From contig JAWHQI010000001.1 in the NCBI GenBank assembly GCA_033032865.1, positions 62,001-126,000 of the forward strand: DNA of 64,000 bases, in the 5' to 3' direction. This stretch comes from Dactylorhiza incarnata. Lineage: Eukaryota > Streptophyta > Magnoliopsida > Asparagales > Orchidaceae. Below the pieces are notes generated by a model that searched no databases, was not told the DNA's origin, and was given only the letters and a program-made list of their open reading frames with translations. A program made the position numbers and the translations under genes. How positions within the stretch are numbered: position 1 is the first letter of the stretch; every line of letters begins with the position of its first letter. Below, one piece after another: positions 1-8,490 of this stretch.

Positions 1-76
1 CCAAAAAAGCGAGATCATGAGACGCCATTATTCCCGGTTGTTAAGCCGATTGGAATAAAACCGCTCTGATACCACT
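1..76 (-). mobile_element. Copia LTR retrotransposon, internal leader with primer-binding site
   Basis: This is the start of the internal region of a minus-strand LTR retrotransposon that continues beyond the left edge of the window. On the minus strand, bases 74 to 63 read TGGTATCAGAGC, the usual plant primer-binding site complementary to initiator methionine tRNA. It lies two bases from the LTR end at 77. No coding sequence is visible in this short piece. Assignment to copia is inference from this primer site and the style of the LTR. Confidence 0.75.
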
Positions 77-1099
77 TGTTGGATCGGTAGGCGCCCTTAG
101 AGGGGGGGGTGAATAAGGGTTTTAAAGAGTTAAAAACTATTTTGATTATTTTAGAAAAAGCTTTGAATATGATAATAAAGAAGATCAAGACTAATCAAGT
201 AAAGTAAAAATAGAGACATGATTTTATTAATTTGAGAGACATGATTACAAAAACTTGATCTCTTATGAAAGCTAGAAATCAAAGCTAAATAGAAAAGAAA
301 CCTTTTGGTTTTCTATCCCGACTCGCTTCCCCACGAACCGGTGGCCCTAGCCTTATCCTCCCCGGATTCGGCCTCAAGCCGCTCTAGCCAATCCCTCCCC
401 GGATGTGGCCTCGAGCCCCCCTAGACCTAGCCTAGATCTAGTCGCCAACACGAGGCGATTTTCCCCCTAAGTCCAACCCAGACCTAGTCGCCAACACGAG
501 GCGATTTCTCTAATCGTTTACAAAGAGGAATATGAAACAACAATAAAGAAATAAGAACTCCCTCAAGATGGACTTCTGAAGTTGGAGACAAAGATCCGTC
601 GTTGAATGAGCGTTGTAGAAGCGGACTTCGATTTGATCCGGCGTGACGAGATTCTCCTTCAGAAGTTTGCAGAGCTTCGCTAGCACATCAACTTTCGGCC
701 AAGATAGCCTCTGGAACTCTGGCACTCAATATGTCTCTCTGATGTGTGTATCAAACGAGAGGACTTGGGTCCTTTTTATAGGCTAGCGCTAGCGCCGGCG
801 CTAGCCACTACCGTCGGCGCTGTCTCAAATTAGGAGACTTTTTGCGTGGCAGAATCTTCAATCCGAGGCAACAATTCCAGCATGCCTTCTGTGCACCGAG
901 CTAGCGCCGGCGCTATCCACTATCGCCTGCGCTAGTGATCAGAGTTGAGTTGATGGCTCAAATTTGGGGGCAACCTCCATATGTAAACCTTGAGTCATTT
1001 TGACCTGTTATCCTGCACACTTAGATCACACAAGATTAAATACACACATAGGATTTGTTATTCTCAAACCTAGGAGATGCGGAAGACCGTGTTCCAACA
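77..1099 (-). mobile_element. 5' LTR of a minus-strand copia element (SIRE-like guess)
   Basis: The LTR is bounded by TGTTGGA at 77 and TCCAACA ending at 1099, a 7-bp inverted terminal repeat, giving 1,023 bp. The left flank carries the tRNA-Met primer site, so this is the 5' LTR and the element runs leftward out of the window. It interrupts a gag reading frame at 1100, showing it inserted into an older gypsy element. The G-rich block near 100-110 resembles plant SIRE-type LTR ends, but lineage is uncertain without pol. The second LTR and the target-site duplication partner are outside the window. Confidence 0.8.
771..805 (-). promoter_or_regulatory. LTR TATA box beside an 18-bp perfect palindrome
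   Basis: On the minus strand bases 780-771 read TATAAAAAGG, a good plant TATA box placed where the U3/R boundary of this LTR is expected. Immediately upstream in the transcription sense, bases 788-805 form a perfect GC-rich palindrome centred on GCGCCGGCGC. A related, imperfect copy lies near 899-935. Promoter function is inference from motif and position. Confidence 0.5.
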
Positions 1100-1572
1100 A
1101 GTTCTGCGAAATCCTTAATTTCTCCCTCCTTCAGGGATAGGAACCAGGTGCGAGCTTGTCCTTTTAAAGTCGCCGGGAATGCCTGATACAACAGTGGATC
1201 TGGGGCATTGCATAGTTGCATCATGATTGCGAAGTGCCTGACGTGCTCCGACGGGTCGCCCGTTCCATCGTATGTCTCAATCTTTGGGAGCTTGAAGCCA
1301 ATGGGGATTGGATGTGCCAGAATCTCAAGTTTGAATGGCGAGCGACGATGGACAGGGCGAGGGGCCAAAGCGGCACGCTGTCTGGCTCGTTCGTGCTCTT
1401 CAAAAATTATGCCACAAAGTTCTTCACGCGTGACCCTCCCATCTGCAGTCTCATGTCCTGCTACTTCAGGGCGGTTGTGGTGATACTGAGTTTCAGGTCC
1501 TCCGTCAGGATGGGCCCCGCGATTTTGGACATTTGTACTGGGTAGCTCTTCTTCGGGTTGGTTGATGAACAA
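1100..1572 (-). pseudogene. gag: Gag fragment of a Tat-like gypsy retrotransposon
   Basis: A minus-strand frame starting at 1572 shows a retrotransposon Gag core. It has the typical IPKIETYDGTGDPSEHV-type motif, then an AFPATLKGQARTWF-type motif at about residues 95-150. The match to the gag family is clear. The frame stops being gag at 1100, exactly where the copia LTR begins, so only the N-terminal part is present here; the rest should lie beyond the copia element to the left. The frame opens about 166 bases from the element's own 5' LTR, the normal spacing for gag. It cannot make a functional particle protein in this state. Confidence 0.75.
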
Positions 1573-1738
1573 GTGGAGGGAAGCTAGATCAGCATGCCCC
1601 CCGGGGATTGATCCTTAACTTGTGCGGACGAATTTTCCCTCCATGTCCTCTAGGCGCGAGTATCGATGTGCCAAGGATACTGTCTTTGGAGTCTTCTTCA
1701 AGCTTTGGGGGAACTTGTTCCCATAGATGGCACCAAAC
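1573..1738 (-). mobile_element. Leader and primer-binding site of the Tat-like element
   Basis: This short untranslated leader lies between the 5' LTR (1739 onward) and gag. Directly next to the LTR the minus strand reads TTTGGTGCCATCTATGGG (about 1738-1721), the layout of primer-binding sites in plant Tat/Athila-type gypsy elements. This defines 1739 as the LTR edge and fixes the element on the minus strand. Confidence 0.65.
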
Positions 1739-2540
1739 TGTTGCGGATCGCTCGGGTGCTCTGGTAGACCGGTCGAATTGATCCACCTTAGCTCGTAAGC
1801 GAACCGAGCATGCAAACAGTCGATGAGTGGGTTAGTAAGTAACACGAGGGTTTTTAACGTGGAAAACCCGGAAAGGGTGAAAATCCACGCGGCCGGAGTT
1901 GTGCCGGCCAACTTCCACTATCTTTTGGGGGGTTACAATTACAGACTCAAAATCCGAGCGCGACAGGCCGCCGCTCGTTACAGTAGTGGGGAGAAAGAGA
2001 GAACTCCAAGGGTGACAGGACACCTCTCAGAAAGCTAAGTATTTCTTCTTCTGAGAACAACAGTGAGAACAAAAGTGAGAATGGTGGTGAGAACAAAAGT
2101 GAGAATGCTGAGTGGCCTGTCGGGGAAAGGAAATTTCCAAGTCCACGAAGGGGATCTTCATGCATCGAAGGAAAGCTCAGAGGAAATCTTCGCAGAGCTC
2201 TCTCGGGTGCCGAAAGCAAGGTGTCCTGAAATGAAGGCTTTGAGCTCCTTTTATAGCCATGGGCAGGGGTAGCCTAGTAATTTCTCCATTGTAACCACCG
2301 TAACCACCTGACGGGTGAATCATGTTTACCGATTCGGAGCACACGGATCACCATTTTTCATAAATGACTGTCTCGCCCTTTGGGCAGTTCGGGCAGTTTG
2401 GGCAGCTTCGTTGAAGGTGAAAAAGGCGACGAGCGGGTCCTGCAATCTGAGAAATTAGGAAATGTTAACTGCACGCGTGTTCATAACGTGAAAATGTTCT
2501 GAGCGCGCGGAGAAGCGTTATGAGTGCGCAACGAACTTGG

Positions 2541-2752
2541 GAGCGTTCTGAGCGCACAATGAACACGAGAGCGTTCTTAGTGTGCAACAAACACTGGAGC
2601 GTTCGCGTGAGGGAGCATTCTGAGAGCGCGACGAACCCGGGACCTTTCTGGGAGCGCAATGAACCCGGGAGCATTCTGAGCGCGCGACAAACATGTGAGC
2701 GTTCTGAGCGCGCAACGAACTTGAGAGCGTTCTGAAAGTGCGATGAACACGA
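2541..2752. repeat. 28-bp tandem array inside the Tat-like LTR
   Basis: Copies begin at 2541, 2569, 2597, 2613 (a short step), 2641, 2669, 2697 and 2725. The unit carries GAGCGTTCTGAGCGCGCAAC-type sequence with point differences. The same 28-bp unit, reverse-complemented, recurs at about 13208-13300 in the plus-strand LTR of this family, so the array belongs to the family and did not arise only here. Confidence 0.75.
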
Positions 2753-2760
2753 GAGACTCG

Positions 2761-2955
2761 GCTGGCCGCTCCCCAAGGGGGTGAGGCCTGTCCGCGCCCC
2801 AGCGGGGTGCGGCCCCGGCTGGCCGCCCCCCAAAGGGAGGAGGTGCGGCCCTGACCGCACCCCAAAAAAGTGGGGTGGTGCGGCTCAGCCGCACCTCCTG
2901 GCCCGGTCGCACCCACTGGTGGTGCGATTCGACCACTCCCCCATGATGTGGGGTG
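2761..2955. repeat. Array of self-complementary GGTGCGGCC modules in U3
   Basis: Short modules pairing GGGGTGCGG with CCGCACCCC are repeated with spacers of 10-20 bases, so each can fold as a hairpin. A longer version occupies about 4360-4690 in the plus-strand LTR. No coding function is apparent. Confidence 0.6.
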
Positions 2956-3199
2956 TGGTTGAGCGAAAACACGCGCCGACGGACCTATTCTCCCCCATGA
3001 CTACGGGCCTGCCCCCACTAACTCCACCTCATGGGTTTGACCCATTTGACTCCCACTATCTCTATTTTCATGGTGGTGCTTTGTGCGTTTCAATAAATTA
3101 TTGGGTGAACATCACTTATCTTCTATTATGTAAAATGTCGCGAGCTCGGACTCACACAAACCAATTTTCTACTATAAAAACCATGTTTTAACGCCAACA

Positions 3200-4101
3200 T
3201 TTATGTTTAAGTAAAAATATCATGTATCTTCTTCACCGTCACCTGTCACAAACACCTTTTGTCATTAACTTTGGGGACTTGCCCCGAGGACTTCGCATTG
3301 TCGTCGATTGAAGGTTCGCCCTTCTCCTCCGCAGTAAGGTCCCGACGTCGTAAAGGCCTTCCCCTCTTACGTTCGTCCACGGTTTGAATGCATACGCTCT
3401 TCACCGGCCACTTTGGGGCCCTACCCTAGGGACTTCGCACCGTCGTCGATTGAAGGTTCGCCCTTCTCCACCGTCATCAGGTCCCGACATCGTAAGGTCT
3501 TTCCCCTCTTACCTTTGTCCACGGTTTGAATACATACACTCTTCACCGGCCACTTTGGGGTCTTGCCCCAGGGACTTCACATTGTCGTCGATTGAAGGTT
3601 CTCCCTTCTCCTCCGCAGTGAGGTCCCGATGTCGTAAGGGCCTGCCCCCTTTACGTTCGTCCACGGTTTGAATACATATGCTCTTCACCGGCCACTTTGG
3701 GGTCTTGCCCCGGAGACTTCACATTGCCGTCGATTGAAGGTTATCCCTTCTCCTCCGCAGTTAGATCCCGACATCGTAAGGGTCGACCCCACTTATGTTC
3801 GTCCATGGTTTGAATACATATGCTCTTCACCAGCCATCCTGGGGCCTGTCCCCCCGATCAACACTTCGACAATAATCAGAACAGCGGAGCCACGAGACAC
3901 AAAAGTACTACCACAACGTTGTGCATAGCAAGAAGCGCCTAAACTGAACGAAAAAACAAAAGCAACCGCACACTTATCCTTCAACAGCAATTCCTAGCCA
4001 AGGTGCCACGAAGATAACAATGATCGAAACCACTACAGAAAAATCAAAACCTCTGAACTCCCCCACGCAGTAATCATGACTCCAAAGGTTTGGGGGGCTT
4101 A
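3200..4101. other. Non-coding stretch holding a 142-bp tandem array; possible 3' UTR of a Tat element
   Basis: No credible gene is present. The stretch lies between two opposite-facing LTRs of one Tat family. It contains the 142-bp tandem array and, at 4085-4098, a purine-rich AAAGGTTTGGGGGG run that could be the polypurine tract of the plus-strand element. Tandem arrays between pol and the 3' LTR are known for Tat/Ogre elements, so I infer this is the 3' untranslated part of the plus-strand element, with the minus-strand element inserted at about 3199. Confidence 0.4.
3270..3837. repeat. 142-bp tandem repeat, four copies plus a partial fifth
   Basis: The marker TTTGGGG followed by a short spacer and GCCC occurs at 3270, 3412, 3554 and 3696, exactly 142 bp apart, with a diverged fifth start at 3838. 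Each unit includes GTCGTCGATTGAAGGTT and TCGTCCACGGTTTGAAT. Open frames crossing the array in one frame are by-products of the repeat and are not genes. Confidence 0.9.
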
Positions 4102-4707
4102 TGATGTGCCCCATAAAGATAATACGCATCTACAAAGTTATAAGAGCTCATGGGGTGCGTTTAGAGAAGCTCCACTAAAGAGAAGTGGAATTAGTGGGGT
4201 CAAGAGTCCAACTCATGATCATGGGAGTGGAGGAATCCGCCGTGCAATTTACCCTCCATCGGCGTCGTATGTCGTCATGACCTCACCACACTATTGGGGT
4301 GTGGTTAGCCCGCACCCCACTAGCGGAGTGTGGTTAGCCCACACCCCACTAGCGGAGTGTAGGTAGCCGCACCCCCCATAGTGGGGATGCGACCTAACCG
4401 CACCCCCTTTGGGGTGCGGCCAAACTGCACCCCCATGGTGGTGCGGCCAAGCCGCACCCGTGGGCTGCGTCCAAGCCGCACCCAAGGGGTGAGGCCAAGT
4501 TGCACACCCCATGGGGTGTGGACAACTAATGGGGTGCTGCCAAGCCGCACCCCCCCCCCCCCCCCCCGATGGGTTGTTGCCAAGCCGCACCCCCCTGATG
4601 GGGTGCTGCCAAGCCGTACACCCAAAGGGTGCGGCCAAGCTGAGCTCCCCCCCCCCCCCCCCCGTACCGGGGTGCAGCCGGAGCCCGACTTCCCCTAGGG
4701 GCCGCGA
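4102..4707 (+). mobile_element. Left part of a plus-strand Tat-like LTR, split by a chromovirus
   Basis: This segment matches the U3 of the 1739-3199 LTR in reverse complement. It resumes at 13188 after the inserted chromovirus and ends at 14105. The left edge is uncertain: 4102 (TGATGTG, just after a purine-rich tract) is a candidate. It is largely made of GGTGCGGCC/GGCCGCACC hairpin modules and carries poly-C runs at 4550-4567 and 4647-4663. Confidence 0.6.
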
Positions 4708-6755
4708 TGTAACACCCCAAAAATCGTAGTTCAGCGAAGTAGGTGGAGTGGTAGTGCTGTGCTTGAAGCAGGCTAAATTTTCCCTGTCTGCTCTTAGCGC
4801 ACGATCAGTGGCCTCATCGCGCACGACCAGTGATCGTGCGGCATCGATCGTGCGCATATCAGCAAGAAAATCGGAGTTCTGTCTCCGCTTATCGCACGAC
4901 CATTTCCCTCTTCGCGCACGACCAGTGATCGTGCGCCTGTGATCGTGCGCACTGTTTTTCTGCTCCGCGATTTAGAGCGGAGAAGAAGATCGGGCCGTCC
5001 AAATCTTTTGGGATCTGATCCGATGGCTAGGATTAGATGCTGGAGGGTCTTAGGGCTTATGAGAGGAGGTTAAACCTCATATTTTCTAAGCCATTCTCTC
5101 TGCAAACCCTAGGGAAAGAAGGAGGAGCCAAGGAAGAAGAAGGAAGATCCCGCCATTGACGGAGCTCCGGAGCTCCGTTTTGCGAGCCGTTTCCAGATTT
5201 GGAGAGTGCAGCCCGGTGCGGTCGTTTCTCACCGTGTAGAATCTCGGATCCATGGTGAAAAAGAACGCGTCTAGGGTAACGATTCTTCCTCCCGAACTTT
5301 GGACTTGTATTTGTCCATTCATTCCTCTTTCTATGCTTGCATAAGGTATCTCTTTCACCAAATGGGTGAAGTGTAGGATTTCCTCAAGTTCTTCGGAACT
5401 CCGGGTAGATTGTGTCCGTCCCCGGCATATTGCATGTAGAAAATCCGGTATTCGTGCGGATTTAGGCATTGTGTGTGAAGCCTATTCGTGGCCGTGAGCC
5501 CAAATCGGTGATGCTTGATTTGCGACGTTGCATTTAGGTTAGGCCTAAAATGCGTGCCGGAGAATGACTCCGTGAAATCATCTATAGTATTGCGGGAATT
5601 AAGTGTAGGCGTCTTGTGAAGATCCTAACGAAAGCCCCATGCTTTGAGATTGGATGAAGGCAAACCTTCACCACGAAATTGATGCGGAGTGGTCTTGTAC
5701 CTCCTTTTTGGTTACGTGTAAAGCCTATGTCCTCGTGAAGGCTTGGGTGTTGTAACCTATGTTTTGTGTAGCACTAGCAAGTGTTAAACCCTTACGGGCC
5801 GAGGTGATGTCATACCCGCATCGTATGTGTGAACTCGACGATGAGAGCTCGGGAATTGGCTGAACTGAACCTGTTTCCACGCGTGGCTGTAGGGGGATGT
5901 TATCTCTTGTAAATCCGAGCGATCGTGGGAGAGGCCGCGGAAGGTGTTTACCTAGATGGGCCAGAAGCTCTTTTCCCATCTAAAGTTTCCGGACTCATGA
6001 TGGTGTTGGTACTCGGGAAGAAGTACCTTAGGTGCATGCCTCGTGAGCATGGAGCGTGCGGTTGTGTGTACCCACGTTTGTGATAGATGGATGTTATGTT
6101 AGCCTCATGCGATTGCTTAGGCGATTGTGGGGAACCTTCGGGTGAACCCAACCAACATCATGTGCATACCTAGGTTCCCTTCTTTTTGATGCTCAACCTA
6201 GAAGATTGATTGTGCTTGAAACCTCACCTTTTGTAGTTGCACTTTCTTTATATTAGTACTTGTGCTAGTATGGCTTGCTTGCAGGGTAGAAGCTCCGCCA
6301 CCCCGGGGAAGGGGTGGGGTCGTTATAATTTGGTCAGCTGTGCTGACCGTTACTTTGTTTGCCACCTCTTGGTGGAATGTTCTTATGCAGGTGCAGGTGA
6401 GCCTAGCGGGAAATAGCGGGCGATGGCCCTTTGCTGAGTTGGCCCTCGAAGGCCAGCCTCTTTACTATTTTCCTTGTATTGCCGGCCTGCGCGCCGATGC
6501 ATGTTTTTGAGTTATAGTACATTTGATGAATGTAAGGCCTTAAGGCCGTAACTCTCTATATTCTGGTTTCATTCCTATGATAGTGGACAGTTCTAAATGA
6601 AAGGGTTTAATTAATGCTTCCACTTACGTTTTATACTCTCGTGTAGTTGTTACTTTTCTGGTTATCACCTTTTAACTCCTAGCTAGTGTGGTTTGTATGG
6701 CGTGGGGTCCCGGCCGGACCTGCTGTTATACTTTTCATACTGGCAGGGTGTTACA
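4708..6755 (+). mobile_element. 5' LTR of the Tekay/Del-like chromovirus
   Basis: This LTR is 2,048 bp and nearly identical to 11141-13187. It is followed after three bases by TGGTATCGGACT (6759-6770), a diverged tRNA-Met primer-binding site. Near its start (about 4798-4952) is a cluster of dyads pairing CGCACGA with TCGTGCG. Open frames inside the LTR recur in both copies and show no recognised domain. Confidence 0.92.
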
Positions 6756-6981
6756 ATTTGGTATCGGACTTAAGGCGTCAATCCGTAGTTTAGCGAATTC
6801 GGGACGAATTCCTTTTAAGGGGTGGTGCGCACGGGTTGTGCATTCACCTAAAATGACAAAAACTAATAAGAATGTCCACTTAGGAATGAAAAAAAAACAT
6901 ACTTGTTTGCGGAACCTGAGCGTTCCATGATTGATGTTTGCTATGTTTTCGGTCACTAAATTGTGCCTTGCATAATTATAG

Positions 6982-8118
6982 GTGACTAAAAGTGCTGCGG
7001 GGCAGTCTCGACCCCGCAACACCGCTGAAAGTAGTGGGTCGGCTGAAGTGCCAGCGACCACTCCTTCGGCTGAGATGATCAGAGTGGTCACAGAAGCGGT
7101 CATGGCCGCGCAAAATGCATGGCTAGGAAGGCTGGTACAGCCTCCTAGTCTTATTGTGGCCCCGGTTCCGACAAAGGGAAGTGAGCCAGAAGCGGAACCG
7201 CAGTTGCGCTATCAACTGTTAAAGTACTTTCTGAGCCTCAACCCTCCATCCTTCGCGGGAACCGAATCTCCTGTAAGAGCTGCTGAGTGGTTGTCAGAAA
7301 TAAAGAGGATTTTAACGTCAATACTTATAATTAAGGATATGTTGGTAGCCTTGGACACCTTCCTACTTATAAGAGAAGCAAGACTTTGGTGGGAAGAGGA
7401 GTTGGTGCACAAGTTTGGTGGGAGACAACTTACCGAAATCTCTTGGGAAAACTTCCATGAGTCATTCCTTCTAAGGTACATGCTCTCAACAGGGCATTTG
7501 GCACTACAGAACCAGTGCTTACACCTGGAGCAGGGAGCACACTCAGTGGATGAGTACCTGAATGAGTTCATCAGTCTGGGTCATTATGAGAGGTCTATGT
7601 GGGAAGATGAGGAGACCAAGGTCAACAAGTTCTACAATGGTCTGCGAGATGACCTAAGACTAATGCTTGTGGGTCCAATGTTACTTGGCTTCAACGTCTT
7701 AGTAAAAGCAGCAAAATCTCTAGAAATGGAAATGAAGAGTATGTCGTGCGCGAAAGACTTAAATGAGTTGCTTGCGCCGACCTCTCAGTCCAAGTCACAT
7801 GTCAGAAGGAACAAGAGGAAGTCTAGGTTAGCGGAACCAGCTCCTTCTAATATTTTGGGAGCCACGACCGTGCGGGGTCCTATTACGTGTTTCACCTGCG
7901 GGAAGGTGGGGCACAAAGCCGCGGTGTGTCGAAGTGGTCCCCCAAAAGCAAAAAAGCGGAGAAGTGGACTATGCTCGTGCAACGGGTTCAGCTTCTATGG
8001 AGAAAGGCAAGGCGGTGGAGTCTTCGATTCCCCAGTTTTCTCTAACCCAGCCGAGAGTCTACTCCTATGGCCAGCAAAAGGTCATTCAACAATGCGATGT
8101 TGCCACAGGTATGGATGA
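6982..8118 (+). CDS. gag: Gag polyprotein of the chromovirus
   Basis: This frame of 378 codons starts about 225 bases after the primer-binding site. It shows a retrotransposon Gag core at roughly residues 70-230 (WLSEIKRIL, LWWEEELV and SWENFHESF motifs). A CCHC zinc knuckle, CFTCGKVGHKAAVC, begins near residue 303 and would bind RNA during packaging. After the knuckle the frame diverges from the usual gag-protease continuation and stops at 8118; a parallel frame (7934-8134) also stops. In intact relatives gag runs into protease, so a frameshift or deletion lies just past the knuckle. Confidence 0.85.
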   Translation: MTKSAAGQSRPRNTAESSGSAEVPATTPSAEMIRVVTEAVMAAQNAWLGRLVQPPSLIVAPVPTKGSEPEAEPQLRYQLLKYFLSLNPPSFAGTESPVRAAEWLSEIKRILTSILIIKDMLVALDTFLLIREARLWWEEELVHKFGGRQLTEISWENFHESFLLRYMLSTGHLALQNQCLHLEQGAHSVDEYLNEFISLGHYERSMWEDEETKVNKFYNGLRDDLRLMLVGPMLLGFNVLVKAAKSLEMEMKSMSCAKDLNELLAPTSQSKSHVRRNKRKSRLAEPAPSNILGATTVRGPITCFTCGKVGHKAAVCRSGPPKAKKRRSGLCSCNGFSFYGERQGGGVFDSPVFSNPAESLLLWPAKGHSTMRCCHRYG

Positions 8119-8490
8119 TCATCTCCTAATATGATTTCTACCCCGTGTGCGGATAGAGATAGAAATGTGTCCACTGTATCTGTTGACAACAAAATTTTAT
8201 GTCTTGTATTTGTGTGCAATTAGGCCTTGTCCTAATTATCGACTATCCGACGAGAGCTCTGTTGGTGCGGGAGCATCGCTCTCTTATCTGTCTAAGGACT
8301 TCGTGTTATGAATCAGAGTGTCGTTTACCTTGGTCAAGGATAGATTAGAGGTAATGCTGCCCAATAGATCTCGAGTGAGCGCGAATAGGAGAAGCTGTGA
8401 AAAGGCGCGAAGATCTTCTTCACCTTGTTGAAGGATTCGGGGCCTAAGACCAGCTTTGGTGTTGTCCTCGTAGTAGCGGACCAAGCTGAC
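8119..8490 (+). pseudogene. Scrambled remnant of protease and reverse-transcriptase N-terminus
   Basis: No protease active-site motif (D-S/T-G) can be read in any plus-strand frame here. The reverse-transcriptase frame becomes recognisable only at about 8495 ([15 protein letters not shown]). The distance from the zinc knuckle to that motif is far shorter than in intact chromoviruses, so an internal deletion or rearrangement is inferred. Confidence 0.55.

Larger units (their letters stand above)
1739..3199 (-). mobile_element. 5' LTR of the minus-strand Tat-like gypsy element
   Basis: The left edge is TGTTGCGG at 1739, next to the primer-binding site. The right edge is best placed at CCAACA ending at 3199, which gives a TGTTG/CAACA inverted terminal repeat and a length of 1,461 bp. 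The right edge is less sure than the left. Most of this LTR aligns, reverse-complemented, with 4102-4707 plus 13188-14105, so the same family occurs twice in opposite orientation. On the minus strand a TATAAAAGG-like box lies near 2257-2248. The U3 contains the 28-bp tandem array and the hairpin modules listed separately. Confidence 0.7.

Noticed and set aside
3384..3928. Plus-strand ORFs over the 142-bp repeats
   Set aside because: They repeat the same residues by virtue of the array and change frame each unit (142 is not a multiple of three).
3841..4075. Possible tRNA or small RNA gene in the gap before the plus-strand LTR
   Set aside because: No A/B box pair or cloverleaf could be read.
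4277..4290. ACTAT at about 4285 as partner of ACTAT at 14106 for a target-site duplication
   Set aside because: Similarity to the other LTR of the family extends well upstream of 4285, so this cannot be the LTR edge; the match is chance.
4291..4857. Glycine/tryptophan-rich minus-strand ORFs
   Set aside because: They translate the GGTGCGGCC hairpin modules and poly-C runs and have no conserved domain.
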